Source of the DNA: Oerskovia turbata
GTDB taxonomy: Bacteria; Actinomycetota; Actinomycetes; Actinomycetales; Cellulomonadaceae
Reading direction: 5' to 3'
NCBI RefSeq assembly: GCF_000718325.1
Contig: NZ_JOFV01000013.1
Location: 110,566-174,565 of the forward strand
Length of the DNA stretch: 64,000 nucleotides
Shown here one piece after another: positions 55,771-63,920 of the stretch; positions within the stretch are counted from its first letter, which is position 1, and each line of letters starts with the position of its first letter. Below the pieces are notes generated by a model that was not told where the DNA came from, made no database searches, and was given only the letters and a program-made list of their open reading frames with translations. The translations under genes were made by a program, and so were the position numbers.

Positions 55771-56400
55771 TCAGGCCCCGATCGCCAGGTGCACCGCGAG
55801 GCCGAGGATGACGAGCCCGCCGACGGCCGCGGTGACCCGCTGGCCCGTGTCGTCGGTCAGGGCTCGCCCGAGCACCGCGCCGCCGCCCGCGACGACGAGC
55901 TGCCAGCTCGCGGAGGCCAGGAACGCCGCGGCGACGAACACGGCGCGCTCGGGCCCGGTCGCGTCGGGGCTGAGGGCCCCGCCCGCGACGAGCACCGCGA
56001 AGTAGACGACGGTCGCGGGGTTGACCAGGGTCAGCCCGAGGAGCGTCGCGTAGGCGCGCACGGGAGTGGTGTCGCTCGTCGCCGGGCGGGGCGTGGCGCC
56101 GTCGGGCACGACGCGCTGGAAGGCCGGACGGAGCGTGCGCCACGCGAGGAACGTCAGGACCGCGACCGACGCCCACGTGAGCGGTGTGCGGATCGACGCG
56201 ACGAACGGCGCGACGACCGCACCGGCGACCACGGCGACCGTCGCGTAGACGCCGTCGGCTGTCGCGGTGCCCAGGCCTGCCGCGGCGCCCACGGCGAACC
56301 GCGTGCGCGCGGTGAGCGTCACCAGGTAGACCGCGATGGCGCCGACCGGGATGGCGATCGCGTACCCCGCGACGAGGCCCGCGACGAGCGCGGCCGTCAT
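55771..56400 (-). CDS. LysE/RhtB family translocator
   Basis: A 209-aa membrane protein with six hydrophobic segments, the size and layout of amino-acid exporters. The signature start is VAGYAIAIPVGAIAVYLVTL, followed by GAAAGLGTATADGVYATVA; the later GLTLVNPATVVYF is also typical. The substrate is unknown. It converges with pyk across a terminator. The 195 bp upstream hold nothing I recognise. Confidence 0.88.
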   Translation of the reverse strand: MTAALVAGLVAGYAIAIPVGAIAVYLVTLTARTRFAVGAAAGLGTATADGVYATVAVVAGAVVAPFVASIRTPLTWASVAVLTFLAWRTLRPAFQRVVPDGATPRPATSDTTPVRAYATLLGLTLVNPATVVYFAVLVAGGALSPDATGPERAVFVAAAFLASASWQLVVAGGGAVLGRALTDDTGQRVTAAVGGLVILGLAVHLAIGA

Positions 56401-56595
56401 CGGTCCGGGTGAGGTCGCCGGGTCGGGAGGCCCTGCTGTCGGCCGGCTGGTCGCGCGGTGGCGGCGAGCGGGCGGTGAGCGGGCGTCGTCGGCATGGATC
56501 GAGGATCACCCCTGGCGGCCGGGCCGTCAAGCGTTCTTCGGTGCGTCACGTCCTGCCCGACGGCGTCGCTCGCCCGGGCGAGGACGCGGCGGTCG

Positions 56596-57231
56596 TCAGC
56601 CGACGAGCAGGGCTGCCGCTCCCGCGCCCACGACCGCGCCGAGCACGAGGCCCGTGACGACCTCCGTGCGGGTGTGCTCGAACACGGCGAGCCGTGCCAG
56701 GCCCACGACCACGGCGACGACCGCCAGACCGGTGGCGAGCCACCACGACAGCGAGGTCGCGACGCCGGCCGCGACCGAGAAGACACCCGTGTGCACCGAT
56801 GCCCTGACGACAGGCGTCACGAGCGCGAGGGCGACGACCCCCGCGAGATAGGCCGTGAGGAGCTGGGACAGCAGCGGCGCTGCTCCCGTGAGGTGCAGGA
56901 CGATGATCGCCGCGACCTCGATGAGGACGAGCCCCGCGAACACGACCATGCGCTGCGCGCGGGGACGCACGTGGCGGGACTCGAGCACACGTGCACGGGC
57001 CAGCCCGTGCACGAACAGGTAGGGCAGCCCGCCGCACAGGAGCACGGCGAGTGCGACGTGGCCGAGGCCCGACACGCCCGGGGAGGCGTACAGCGCGGTC
57101 GCGAGCACGAGCGCAGCCACCGCGTGGCCGGGCGCGAGCACGTCGGTCACGAGGACGGCCCACCGCGGGTGGGGCGCCACGGTGGCAGTGGGCGCGTCGG
57201 CGAGCGGTGCGGTGGGGGCGGGGTGGGCCAT
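56596..57231 (-). CDS. PAP2-like membrane protein
   Basis: A 211-aa protein with five or six membrane segments. Remnants of the PAP2 lipid-phosphatase signature are visible near the end: ASVHTGVFS, then ARLAVFEHTRTEVVTGLVLG, corresponding to the family's S-x-H and R-x5-H-x3-D/E motifs. The first motif (K-x6-RP) is not clear, so activity is uncertain. It starts 30 nt after the stop of the membrane gene in the XRE/ImmA set and is probably co-transcribed with it. Confidence 0.65.
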   Translation of the reverse strand: MAHPAPTAPLADAPTATVAPHPRWAVLVTDVLAPGHAVAALVLATALYASPGVSGLGHVALAVLLCGGLPYLFVHGLARARVLESRHVRPRAQRMVVFAGLVLIEVAAIIVLHLTGAAPLLSQLLTAYLAGVVALALVTPVVRASVHTGVFSVAAGVATSLSWWLATGLAVVAVVVGLARLAVFEHTRTEVVTGLVLGAVVGAGAAALLVG

Positions 57232-57261
57232 GGTTCTCCGAGTGGCGGGGTGTGGTCGCGG

Positions 57262-58398
57262 TCAGCGGTGGTCGTCGCGCTCGCTGCTCCGCGGGACGGG
57301 CGAGGTCTCGTGTCCGTCGTACCCGAGGACCGACACCAGGACGCTCGCGCGCCGCTCGCCCGTCTGCTCGCGGAACGCCCGCCCGAGGTCGCGCAGCGCC
57401 TGGTCGTCACTGACCCAGTCGCCCCAGTCGGCCGGGACCGGTGGGCGTTCGTCCATCCCTCTCCGCGTCGCGGCGAGGTCGATCTGCAGGGCACGCAGCA
57501 CCGGTTCGGGGACGTCGCCGACGAGCGCGCGCACCCGGGCCGCGTCCTGCGGCTCGGAGTAGCGGGCGAGGGTCGCGAGGGCGTCCATGATCTCGATCGT
57601 GCGGTGGTACTCCGCGACCTCGGGCCGGACGGCCGGCAGCCGGGACTCGGCGACGGCGTCCACGAGGTGGGAGTGCAGCGCGCCGAGCTCGGCCCGTCGC
57701 CGCCGTCGCGTACGGGCTGCGGAGAGAAGGTGCCCCATGATCCCGACCGTGAGCAGGACGCTCGAGGTCGCGATGAGGTAGCGCGTGCGGATGCCGAGGA
57801 AGCGGAGCTGCTCGAGGCTCTCCGGTTCCTGCAGGATGATGTTGACGGCACTGAGCAGCGCCCACAGGACGCCGACGAACGCCCCGGCCGCCGCCAGGTC
57901 CATGCCCCACCTGCCGCCGCGCGGCCGCTCGCTGCGGGACCGCAGCGTCGAGATGCCGAACGTCGCCGTGGCCCACAGGAAGGCCCCGTAGTAGGCGGCC
58001 CAGTAGAGGGCCATCCAGGGTCTGCCGGCGGTCTGGACGTCGAAGTCCCGTCGTTCCCAGGGCCCGTGGAGGACGAAGACCACGACGAGCACGCTCACGA
58101 CACCGACCACGCCCACGACGACGTGCCGGGGACGAGGACGGCGTCCCTGGGTCCCCTGCACCCAGGCCGCGATGCACAGGCAGCCCGCGACGAGCAGGGA
58201 GTGCTTCGCGAGCTCGTGGAACCCGGCCGGTGCGGAGGTCAGCAGGAAGGACTCGACGGCGTGGATCCGCAGTGCGGAGGCCGCGGCCACGAGTCCCAGA
58301 GCCCAGGTGAGCGCGCGGTCTCCGTCGAGGTGCGAGCGGTGCCGCAGCGCGGTCCACCCCGCGGCCCCGGCGAAGAGCAGGAAGGCGAGGTAGGTCAC
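57262..58398 (-). CDS. MAB_1171c/DUF6545-like membrane protein
   Basis: A 378-aa protein with seven hydrophobic segments in its first 230 residues (starts LAFLLFAGAAGW and ALGLVAAASALRI, ends LLTVGIMGHLL), then an Arg-rich cytosolic linker (ARTRRRRRAE) and a soluble domain of about 140 residues with LVDAVAESRLP, YHRTIEIMDALATL and VLRALQIDLAATR. This matches the actinobacterial MAB_1171c 'putative transporter' group, which regularly accompanies an XRE regulator and an ImmA/IrrE peptidase. The topology looks more like a sensor than a transporter; that is inference. GTG 58398 overlaps the previous gene by 4 nt (GTGA). Confidence 0.78.
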   Translation of the reverse strand: MTYLAFLLFAGAAGWTALRHRSHLDGDRALTWALGLVAAASALRIHAVESFLLTSAPAGFHELAKHSLLVAGCLCIAAWVQGTQGRRPRPRHVVVGVVGVVSVLVVVFVLHGPWERRDFDVQTAGRPWMALYWAAYYGAFLWATATFGISTLRSRSERPRGGRWGMDLAAAGAFVGVLWALLSAVNIILQEPESLEQLRFLGIRTRYLIATSSVLLTVGIMGHLLSAARTRRRRRAELGALHSHLVDAVAESRLPAVRPEVAEYHRTIEIMDALATLARYSEPQDAARVRALVGDVPEPVLRALQIDLAATRRGMDERPPVPADWGDWVSDDQALRDLGRAFREQTGERRASVLVSVLGYDGHETSPVPRSSERDDHR

Positions 58399-58811
58399 CG
58401 GTAGCGCTCCATGCCGGCGAGCCGGTGGGCGACACCGCCCGTCGCCTCGATCGACATCATGAGCTCGCTCGCGAGAGACTCCGCGCGGTGCTCGACGGGG
58501 TCCTCGTAGCGGTTGCGTCGTTGCGGGCCCGGAGGAGGGGCCGTGGGGTCGTCGCACGCGTCGAGGATGTGGACGAGCTCGTGGGCGATGATGTGCTGCC
58601 GGTGGCGCGGGGAGAGCGCGGCCTCGGAGCTGACGATGACCTTCTCGCCGTCCGGCATGCTGAGCCACATCCCCGAGACCCCCTCGCCGAGGGGGCCGTC
58701 GACGACGTCGACGGGGCGCCCGCGTCGGGTCGCGACGATCCCGCGCGCCTCGTCGATGCTGCGCGCGCGGTCGAGGCCCGCGGAGGTCAGCCAGGCGCGA
58801 TGGTCGCTCAC
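58395..58811 (-). CDS. ImmA/IrrE family metallo-endopeptidase
   Basis: A 138-aa zinc peptidase domain. The active site is IIAHELVHILD, giving His-Glu-x-x-His, with a further acid in RAESLASELM. ImmA/IrrE proteases cut helix-turn-helix repressors (ImmR, DdrO), releasing gene expression. Here an XRE-type regulator is encoded immediately upstream and overlaps by GTGA, so it is the likely substrate. The protein also has the IVATRRGRPVDVVDGPLGEG start seen in actinobacterial members. It is coupled downstream to the membrane protein. Confidence 0.87.
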   Translation of the reverse strand: MSDHRAWLTSAGLDRARSIDEARGIVATRRGRPVDVVDGPLGEGVSGMWLSMPDGEKVIVSSEAALSPRHRQHIIAHELVHILDACDDPTAPPPGPQRRNRYEDPVEHRAESLASELMMSIEATGGVAHRLAGMERYR

Positions 58812-59245
58812 GGTTCGTCGTCGGTCGCGACAGCAGGCAGGGACTGCATGCGCCGCATCTGGTCGAGGAGCTGGGTCACCGCACGGACGTTCTCGGCCGA
58901 GAGACCTTCGGCGCGCATCGCGAAGGCCTCGACGCCGTGGTCCGACAGGGCGAGTCGCAGCTCCTTCTTGGGGTCCTCGCCCGTGTCGAGCAGGTTCTTG
59001 GGCTCGACGCCGAAGTACGCCGCGAGGCCTTCGATGATGCGCAGTGACGGAGAGGTGCGGTGGCCGCCGCGCAGCGCGCTCAGGTAGGCCTCCTTCACGG
59101 CGTAGCCGTGCTCGGTCATCCAGGTCGCGACCTCGCGGTTGGTCGCGCCGCGTCCGGCGCGCTGCCTGGTCGCGAACAGCTCGTTCAGCCGGTGCTGGAA
59201 CGCGCGGCTGAGCCGCTCGCCCGGGGGGTTCTCCTGTGTCGTCAC
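58808..59245 (-). CDS. XRE-family helix-turn-helix regulator
   Basis: A 145-aa DNA-binding protein. The N-terminal helix-turn-helix spans about residues 10-75 (LSRAFQHRLNELFATRQ, TNREVATWMTEHGYAVKEAY, LRGGHRTSPSLRIIEGLAAYFGV). The C-terminal half has ALSDHGVEAFAMRAEGLSA and NVRAVTQLLDQMRRM, likely the dimer or cleavage region. GTG 59245 is chosen because GACAAT lies 6 nt before it and homology begins there; a longer frame to 59455 is low-complexity. It heads a coupled set: regulator, ImmA/IrrE peptidase, membrane protein. Confidence 0.85.
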   Translation of the reverse strand: MTTQENPPGERLSRAFQHRLNELFATRQRAGRGATNREVATWMTEHGYAVKEAYLSALRGGHRTSPSLRIIEGLAAYFGVEPKNLLDTGEDPKKELRLALSDHGVEAFAMRAEGLSAENVRAVTQLLDQMRRMQSLPAVATDDEP

Positions 59246-59439
59246 CTCTCGATTGTCCCAGGATCGAGGGGGTGCTGGTAGCACCGGTCCGCCCGGCCCG
59301 CGGGCGGCCACCGGGGTGGGCCGGTCGCCGTCGTCCGGGTGGCGTCCTCGGCGCGGGAGCACGTCGGTCGACGGGACGTGGTGGGCCGGTCTGATGTGGT
59401 GGCGATGTGAGGTCGACGCGCACGTGTGGTGCAGTTCAC

Positions 59440-59455
59440 ATGAGAGCTCTCTCAT
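59440..59455. promoter_or_regulatory. Inverted repeat ATGAGAG-N2-CTCTCAT, possible operator
   Basis: A perfect 7+7 inverted repeat lies 195 bp upstream of the XRE gene in the 415-bp gap before nrdI. Apart from this and possible promoters, I see nothing else in 59246-59660. Confidence 0.4.
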
Positions 59456-59660
59456 CTATTGGAACATCGTCGCCCCGCCGGCGATGCCCTCAGTAGAGTA
59501 CGAACGTCGCGGTGAGTGACGGTCGAGGCCTTGGGGGTCGTGCGTCCCGTCACGCCGTGACCGCCCGGCGCCTCCGGGGGAGCAGGGGGTCCCCGGACGG
59601 CGCCGGCGCTGTCTCGCTGCGGCCTTCCAGCAGCTTCCTGCGCTGACGGTCAGGATTCCT

Positions 59661-60104
59661 CTAGGCCTGTGCGCCCGTCCGGCGCCTCGCGTGCGCGAGG
59701 TCGAGCGCCAGGTCCAGCTCCTCCAGGACGCGCCGGGCCTCCTCGACGTCCCACGTCGTTCCCTGCAGCTCGAACTCGAAGAGCACGGGGCGCCCCGACG
59801 CCCGGGCGATCTGCCGGCACGCGGCCTGGTAGTGCTCGCCGAAGTTCCGGTTGCCCGACCCCATGACCCCCACGAGGCGGCGCCGCGCGACGGGGTGCAC
59901 GAGGAAACGGCGCACCGGCTCGGGGATGGTGTCGTTGTCGACGTTCCCCGTCGTGTACGACGGCGTGAGCAGCACCCACGGGCCCTCCGGCACGGAGCGG
60001 CGCACCGCGCGGTCTCCCAGGTCGAACACTTCTCGGCCCAGCCGGAGCGCGAACGAACGCACCATGCCCGAAGCCGACGAGTAGTAGTAGACGACCGTCC
60101 GCAC
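59661..60104 (-). CDS. nrdI: NrdI flavoprotein (ribonucleotide reductase activator)
   Basis: A 147-aa flavodoxin-like protein that supplies oxidant to build the dimanganese-tyrosyl cofactor of NrdF. The FMN loop is TVVYYYSSASGMVRSF; then VLLTPSYTTGNVDNDTIPEPV and the NrdI-specific LVGVMGSGNRNFGEHYQAAC and VLFEFELQGTTWDVE. nrdH, nrdE and nrdF are not adjacent. The start may be GTG 60104 or 60113; the open frame extends to 60431 without homology. Two 13-nt direct repeats 21 bp apart lie about 275 bp upstream. Confidence 0.85.
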   Translation of the reverse strand: MRTVVYYYSSASGMVRSFALRLGREVFDLGDRAVRRSVPEGPWVLLTPSYTTGNVDNDTIPEPVRRFLVHPVARRRLVGVMGSGNRNFGEHYQAACRQIARASGRPVLFEFELQGTTWDVEEARRVLEELDLALDLAHARRRTGAQA

Positions 60105-60377
60105 CGGGACCACCCGCCCAGGAGCGCCCGGGGCGTCGGGAGAGCGTTCGGCGACGGGAGAGCGATCGGGACGGGCGGCGTCGGGCACGGCTTGGCAGTC
60201 CTCAGGTCGGGGGCCCTCCAGTCCACACGCAGCCTGCGCGCCTCGCCAGGGCACAAGGTCCCGCCCCGCCCGGCGTGCGCGCGCGACGGTTGCCGGCGCG
60301 ACGACCCCAGGGGTGAACGGACCCGGACCCTGACCGGTGCGACCCCGCGGTCGCACTCGGCGAGGACGTCCGCCCGG

Positions 60378-60411
60378 CGACAGGTTGTGCGTCAGAACCG
60401 ACAGGTTATGC
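60378..60411. promoter_or_regulatory. Two 13-nt direct repeats, 21 bp apart
   Basis: CGACAGGTTGTGC (60378-60390) and CGACAGGTTATGC (60399-60411) lie in the 636-bp gap between nrdI and the gtrA gene. The two-turn spacing suits a dimeric regulator. They do not resemble the NrdR box that I know. The rest of the gap holds a possible leader ORF and no other recognisable gene. Confidence 0.5.
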
Positions 60412-60616
60412 AAACCGACCACCCCCCTCACCAGGGGTGCGCTGTGATGAGTTCGTTATCAGCCGACCAGCGACACCACCGTCTCTGGGCGCCGGGGCGT
60501 CGCAGCCCTCAGCGGACGTGGGACTCGACTCCGACGTCACCCCAGTCCGCCCGGTCGACGGTGCGGAGGACGCCTCGCCCTGCGCCCGCTCTTGGACAGT
60601 CGAAGGAGACACACAC

Positions 60617-60760
60617 GTGGACCCACGCACGCATCACGCACCTGAGGCCGCCGTCGTGCGCTGCAACCACGTCGTGGCTGCCCCGAGGGAGGCCTCGTCC
60701 CATGCACCGACGCAGTCCCGAGGAAGTCAGGGGGGCTCCCGTGCGCACGTTCTGGGCTGA
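60617..60760 (+). CDS. Possible 47-aa leader ORF before gtrA
   Basis: GTG 60617 is preceded by a strong GAAGGAG (60602-60608), and the frame stops at 60760, 20 nt inside the GtrA gene, so it could couple translation. The peptide (DPRTHHAPEAAVVRCNHVV...) is His/Ala/Arg-rich and matches no family I know. The coding signal is weak. Confidence 0.3.
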   Translation: MDPRTHHAPEAAVVRCNHVVAAPREASSHAPTQSRGSQGGSRAHVLG

Positions 60761-61373
60761 TCTCTCCGAGCGACGCCCCACGGTCGCGCAGTTCATCATG
60801 TTCTCGCTCCTGAGCACGGGCATGACGGTGCTCCAGCTGGCGCTCATGCCGTTGTTCAAGGGGGTCTTCACCCGGACCTCGCTCGTGGACCAGACGTTCC
60901 AGGCGTTCGCCGTGAACGTGAACGCGGACGGTTCCCCGTTCTACCTCTTCGACTACGCGGCGGGTGCCCTGCCCGCCGGAGGTGGTGGCCTGGCGTACTT
61001 CCTGGCGGTGCAGCTCACCCTCCTCGTCGCCCAGGTCATCAACTTCTTCCTCCAGCGCAACGTCACCTTCAAGTCGGACACGAACATCTGGCGTGCTGCG
61101 GCCTGGTACTTCGTCGCCTACGTGCTGATCACCTTCGCGGCCGCGGCGCTGCAGGGCTTCTACAAGGCGCCGATCTACCAGTGGATGGTCGAGCGCTGGG
61201 GCAGCACCGGGGAGGTCGGGGCGGACCTCGTCACGATGATCATCAACGCGTTGATCTCGGTGCTCGTGTACTTCCCGATCCTCAAGATCATCTTCAGGCA
61301 GGCACCCGGGACCGACGGCGTCCCGGGCCCGGGCCCGACCGTCGCCGTGCCGGTCACCGAGGTGGCCCGCTAG
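60741..61373 (+). CDS. GtrA-like membrane protein
   Basis: A 210-aa protein with four hydrophobic segments, the layout of GtrA flippase-like proteins that help move undecaprenyl-linked sugars across the membrane. Key stretches are LSERRPTVAQFIMFSLLS, a middle NFFLQRNVTFKSD (the NF..N+..F block of the family) and WYFVAYVLITFAAAALQG. GTG 60741 was chosen because the gene at 63921 starts in the same way (AERRPGAAQF) and GGGGGG lies 5-10 nt upstream; ATG 60702 is also possible. Confidence 0.82.
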   Translation: MRTFWADLSERRPTVAQFIMFSLLSTGMTVLQLALMPLFKGVFTRTSLVDQTFQAFAVNVNADGSPFYLFDYAAGALPAGGGGLAYFLAVQLTLLVAQVINFFLQRNVTFKSDTNIWRAAAWYFVAYVLITFAAAALQGFYKAPIYQWMVERWGSTGEVGADLVTMIINALISVLVYFPILKIIFRQAPGTDGVPGPGPTVAVPVTEVAR

Positions 61374-61482
61374 TCGCGACGCCCGCCCCAGAGCAACGCA
61401 GCCCGTCGGACCGGTCGGGCGTGCAGAACCACACCAGTGCACCCACGAGGCAAGACCTCCGTGGGGGAACGGAAGCAGAACC

Positions 61483-63876
61483 ATGACGGAAGAACTGACC
61501 ACGCTCGAGAAGGCCGCACTCCTCAGCGGGGAGAGCGTCTGGGAGACGCGGGCGGTACCTCGGCACGGGATCCGGACGTTGTGGCTGTCCGACGGACCGC
61601 ACGGCATCCGCAAGCAGACGGGCTCGGCCGACCACCTCGGCCTGGGCGCGTCGCAGCCCGCGACCTGCTTCCCGACGGCGGCCACGGTCGCGAACAGCTG
61701 GGACCCCGAGCTCGCGTTGTCGGTCGGGGAGGCGCTCGGCGCCGAGGCGGCGGACCAGGGCGTGGACGTGCTGCTCGGTCCCGGGCTCAACGTCAAGCGC
61801 AGCCCGCTGTGCGGGCGCAACTTCGAGTACTTCTCCGAGGACCCTCTGCTCTCCGGGCGCCTCGCCGCCGGGTACGTGCGAGGGATCCAGTTGCGAGGCG
61901 TCGCGGCGTGCCCCAAGCACTTCGCCGCCAACAGCCAGGAGCTGCGGCGCATGACGAGCGACTCCGTGGTGGACGAGCGGACGTTGCGCGAGATCTACCT
62001 GACGGGCTTCGAGGTGGTCGTCCGCGAGTCCTCGCCGTTCTCGATCATGTCGAGCTACAACCTGATCAACGGCACGTACGCCAACGAGAACCCCTTCCTG
62101 CTCCAGCAGGTGCTGCGGGACGAGTGGGGCTTCGACGGTGCGGTCGTGACGGACTGGGGCGGCGGCAACGACGCGGTCGAGGCGGTCCGTCGTGGCGGGA
62201 CGCTCGAGATGCCCTCGCCGGGCCTCGACTCGGCCGCCCAGATCGTGGCGGCCGTGGAGCGCGGAGACCTGGACAGCGCGGACCTGGACGCGCGCGTCGA
62301 GGAGATGAAGGTCCTCGGGAGCCGGATCGGTGGGGCAGGGCGCGAGGTCGACCTCGACGTGCACCACGAGCTGGCACGCACGGTCGCCGAGCAGAGCGCG
62401 GTGCTGCTGCGCAACGAGGACCGCCTCCTGCCGCTGGCGTCGAGGACCCGGGTCGCGGTCGTCGGCGACTTCGCCGCGACGCCGCGCTACCAGGGGGCCG
62501 GCTCCTCGGTCGTCAACCCGACCCGGCTCACGACGGCACTGGACGCCCTGGGCGCCTCGGAACTGCAGGTCGTGGCAACCGCACAGGGCTTCACGCGTGG
62601 CGGGGACTCAGACCCTGCGCTCGTCGCGGAGGCCGTGGACGCCGCGCGTACGGCGGACGTGGTGCTGCTGTACCTCGGTCTGGACGAGATCAGCGAGTCG
62701 GAGGGGCAGGACCGCAGCCACCTGCGCCTGCCCCAGAGCCAGGTCGAGCTGCTGGCGCGGATCTCCTCGGTCACGAGCCGCATCGTGGTCGTCCTGAGCG
62801 CCGGGTCGGTCGTGGAGGTGCCGTGGCTGTCGCAGTGCGGGGCCCTGGTCCACGGGTACCTGGGCGGCCAGGGTGGCGCCGAGGCCGTGGTACGGGTCCT
62901 GACGGGGGCGGTGAACCCGTCGGGTCGCCTCGCGGAGAGCTACCCGGTCCGGCTCGAGGACGCGCCCAACGTGCGCTACTACCCGGGCGAAGGGATCGAC
63001 GCCGAGTACCGCGAGGGTCCCTACGTGGGCTACCGCTACTACTCGACGGTCGGCGTTCCTGTCGCGTTCCCGTTCGGGTTCGGCCTGAGCTACACGACGT
63101 TCGCCTACACCGACCTCACGGTCGACGCCGACGGCGTGACGTTCACCCTGACCAACACGGGTGACGTCGCGGGGGCCGAGGTCGCCCAGCTCTACGTGGG
63201 GCGTCAGGACACCGACGGCGTGCACCGCCCCGTGCGCGAGCTCAAGGGCTTCGCGAAGGTGCACCTCGCGCCGGGCGAGAGCCGGCGGGTGCGCATCGAC
63301 TTCGACCGGTTCACCTTCCGGCACTTCTCGACGACGTCGAACGCCTGGGAGACCGAAGGCGGCGCCTGGACGCTCTCCGTGGGCTCCGACGTGGAGACCG
63401 TGCTGCTGACGGCCGAGCACGTCGTGGCGGGTACGGCCGCTGCCGGTGTCGACGCGGTGCCGGACGAGTACCGCACCGGTCGCGTGACGGAGGTCTCCGA
63501 CGAAGCGTTCGCCGTGCTCCTGGGCCGACCGCTCGCCCCGCGAGACCGGGTGACCGGGCCGCTCGGCGTCAACAGCCCGTTGTCGGACATGGAGCACGCA
63601 CGGAGCCCGCTGGCCCGGTTCGCCTACCGCGAGCTCGCGAGGCGGAGCGCTCGCGCCGAGGCCAAGGGCACCCCGGACCTCAACCTGCTCTTCCTGCGCG
63701 GCATGCCGTTCCGGGCGATCGCGAAGATGACGAACGGCGCCATGAGCATGGACATGGCCGAGGGCCTGCTCACGATCGTCAACGGCCACTTCTTCCGTGG
63801 AGCGGGGGCCCTGATCGCCGGGTTCTTCCGCAACCGCCGCTCGACCCGTCGGATGCGGGCCGAGCTCGCGCGCTGA
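61483..63876 (+). CDS. Glycoside hydrolase family 3 (beta-glucosidase-like)
   Basis: This 797-aa enzyme lacks a signal peptide, so it probably acts in the cytosol on imported oligosaccharides. The GH3 N-terminal barrel has LSDGPHGIRKQ, GPGLNVKRSPLCGRNFEYFSEDP, KHFAANSQE and nucleophile Asp224 in GAVVTDWGG. The C-terminal alpha/beta domain has DEISESEGQDRSHLRLP, which may supply the acid/base Glu, followed by an FnIII-like domain (VAGAEVAQLYVGRQD). A C-terminal extension of about 110 residues (GMPFRAIAKMTNGAMSM) is typical of actinobacterial members. It lies between two gtrA-like genes. Confidence 0.93.
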   Translation: MTEELTTLEKAALLSGESVWETRAVPRHGIRTLWLSDGPHGIRKQTGSADHLGLGASQPATCFPTAATVANSWDPELALSVGEALGAEAADQGVDVLLGPGLNVKRSPLCGRNFEYFSEDPLLSGRLAAGYVRGIQLRGVAACPKHFAANSQELRRMTSDSVVDERTLREIYLTGFEVVVRESSPFSIMSSYNLINGTYANENPFLLQQVLRDEWGFDGAVVTDWGGGNDAVEAVRRGGTLEMPSPGLDSAAQIVAAVERGDLDSADLDARVEEMKVLGSRIGGAGREVDLDVHHELARTVAEQSAVLLRNEDRLLPLASRTRVAVVGDFAATPRYQGAGSSVVNPTRLTTALDALGASELQVVATAQGFTRGGDSDPALVAEAVDAARTADVVLLYLGLDEISESEGQDRSHLRLPQSQVELLARISSVTSRIVVVLSAGSVVEVPWLSQCGALVHGYLGGQGGAEAVVRVLTGAVNPSGRLAESYPVRLEDAPNVRYYPGEGIDAEYREGPYVGYRYYSTVGVPVAFPFGFGLSYTTFAYTDLTVDADGVTFTLTNTGDVAGAEVAQLYVGRQDTDGVHRPVRELKGFAKVHLAPGESRRVRIDFDRFTFRHFSTTSNAWETEGGAWTLSVGSDVETVLLTAEHVVAGTAAAGVDAVPDEYRTGRVTEVSDEAFAVLLGRPLAPRDRVTGPLGVNSPLSDMEHARSPLARFAYRELARRSARAEAKGTPDLNLLFLRGMPFRAIAKMTNGAMSMDMAEGLLTIVNGHFFRGAGALIAGFFRNRRSTRRMRAELAR

Positions 63877-63920
63877 CGCGCGCGTCCGGTTCGTTCCATC
63901 TTCCTGAGAGTGAGTGTGTG

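Noticed and set aside
59246..59455. Extended XRE protein of 215 residues
   Set aside because: The extra 70 residues are His/Pro/Arg-rich with no homology, and a -10-like hexamer sits 6 nt before GTG 59245.
60105..60431. Extended N-terminus of NrdI to 256 residues
   Set aside because: The extra region is low-complexity Pro/Arg/Gly sequence and contains the direct repeats; NrdI homology starts at about residue 110 of that frame.
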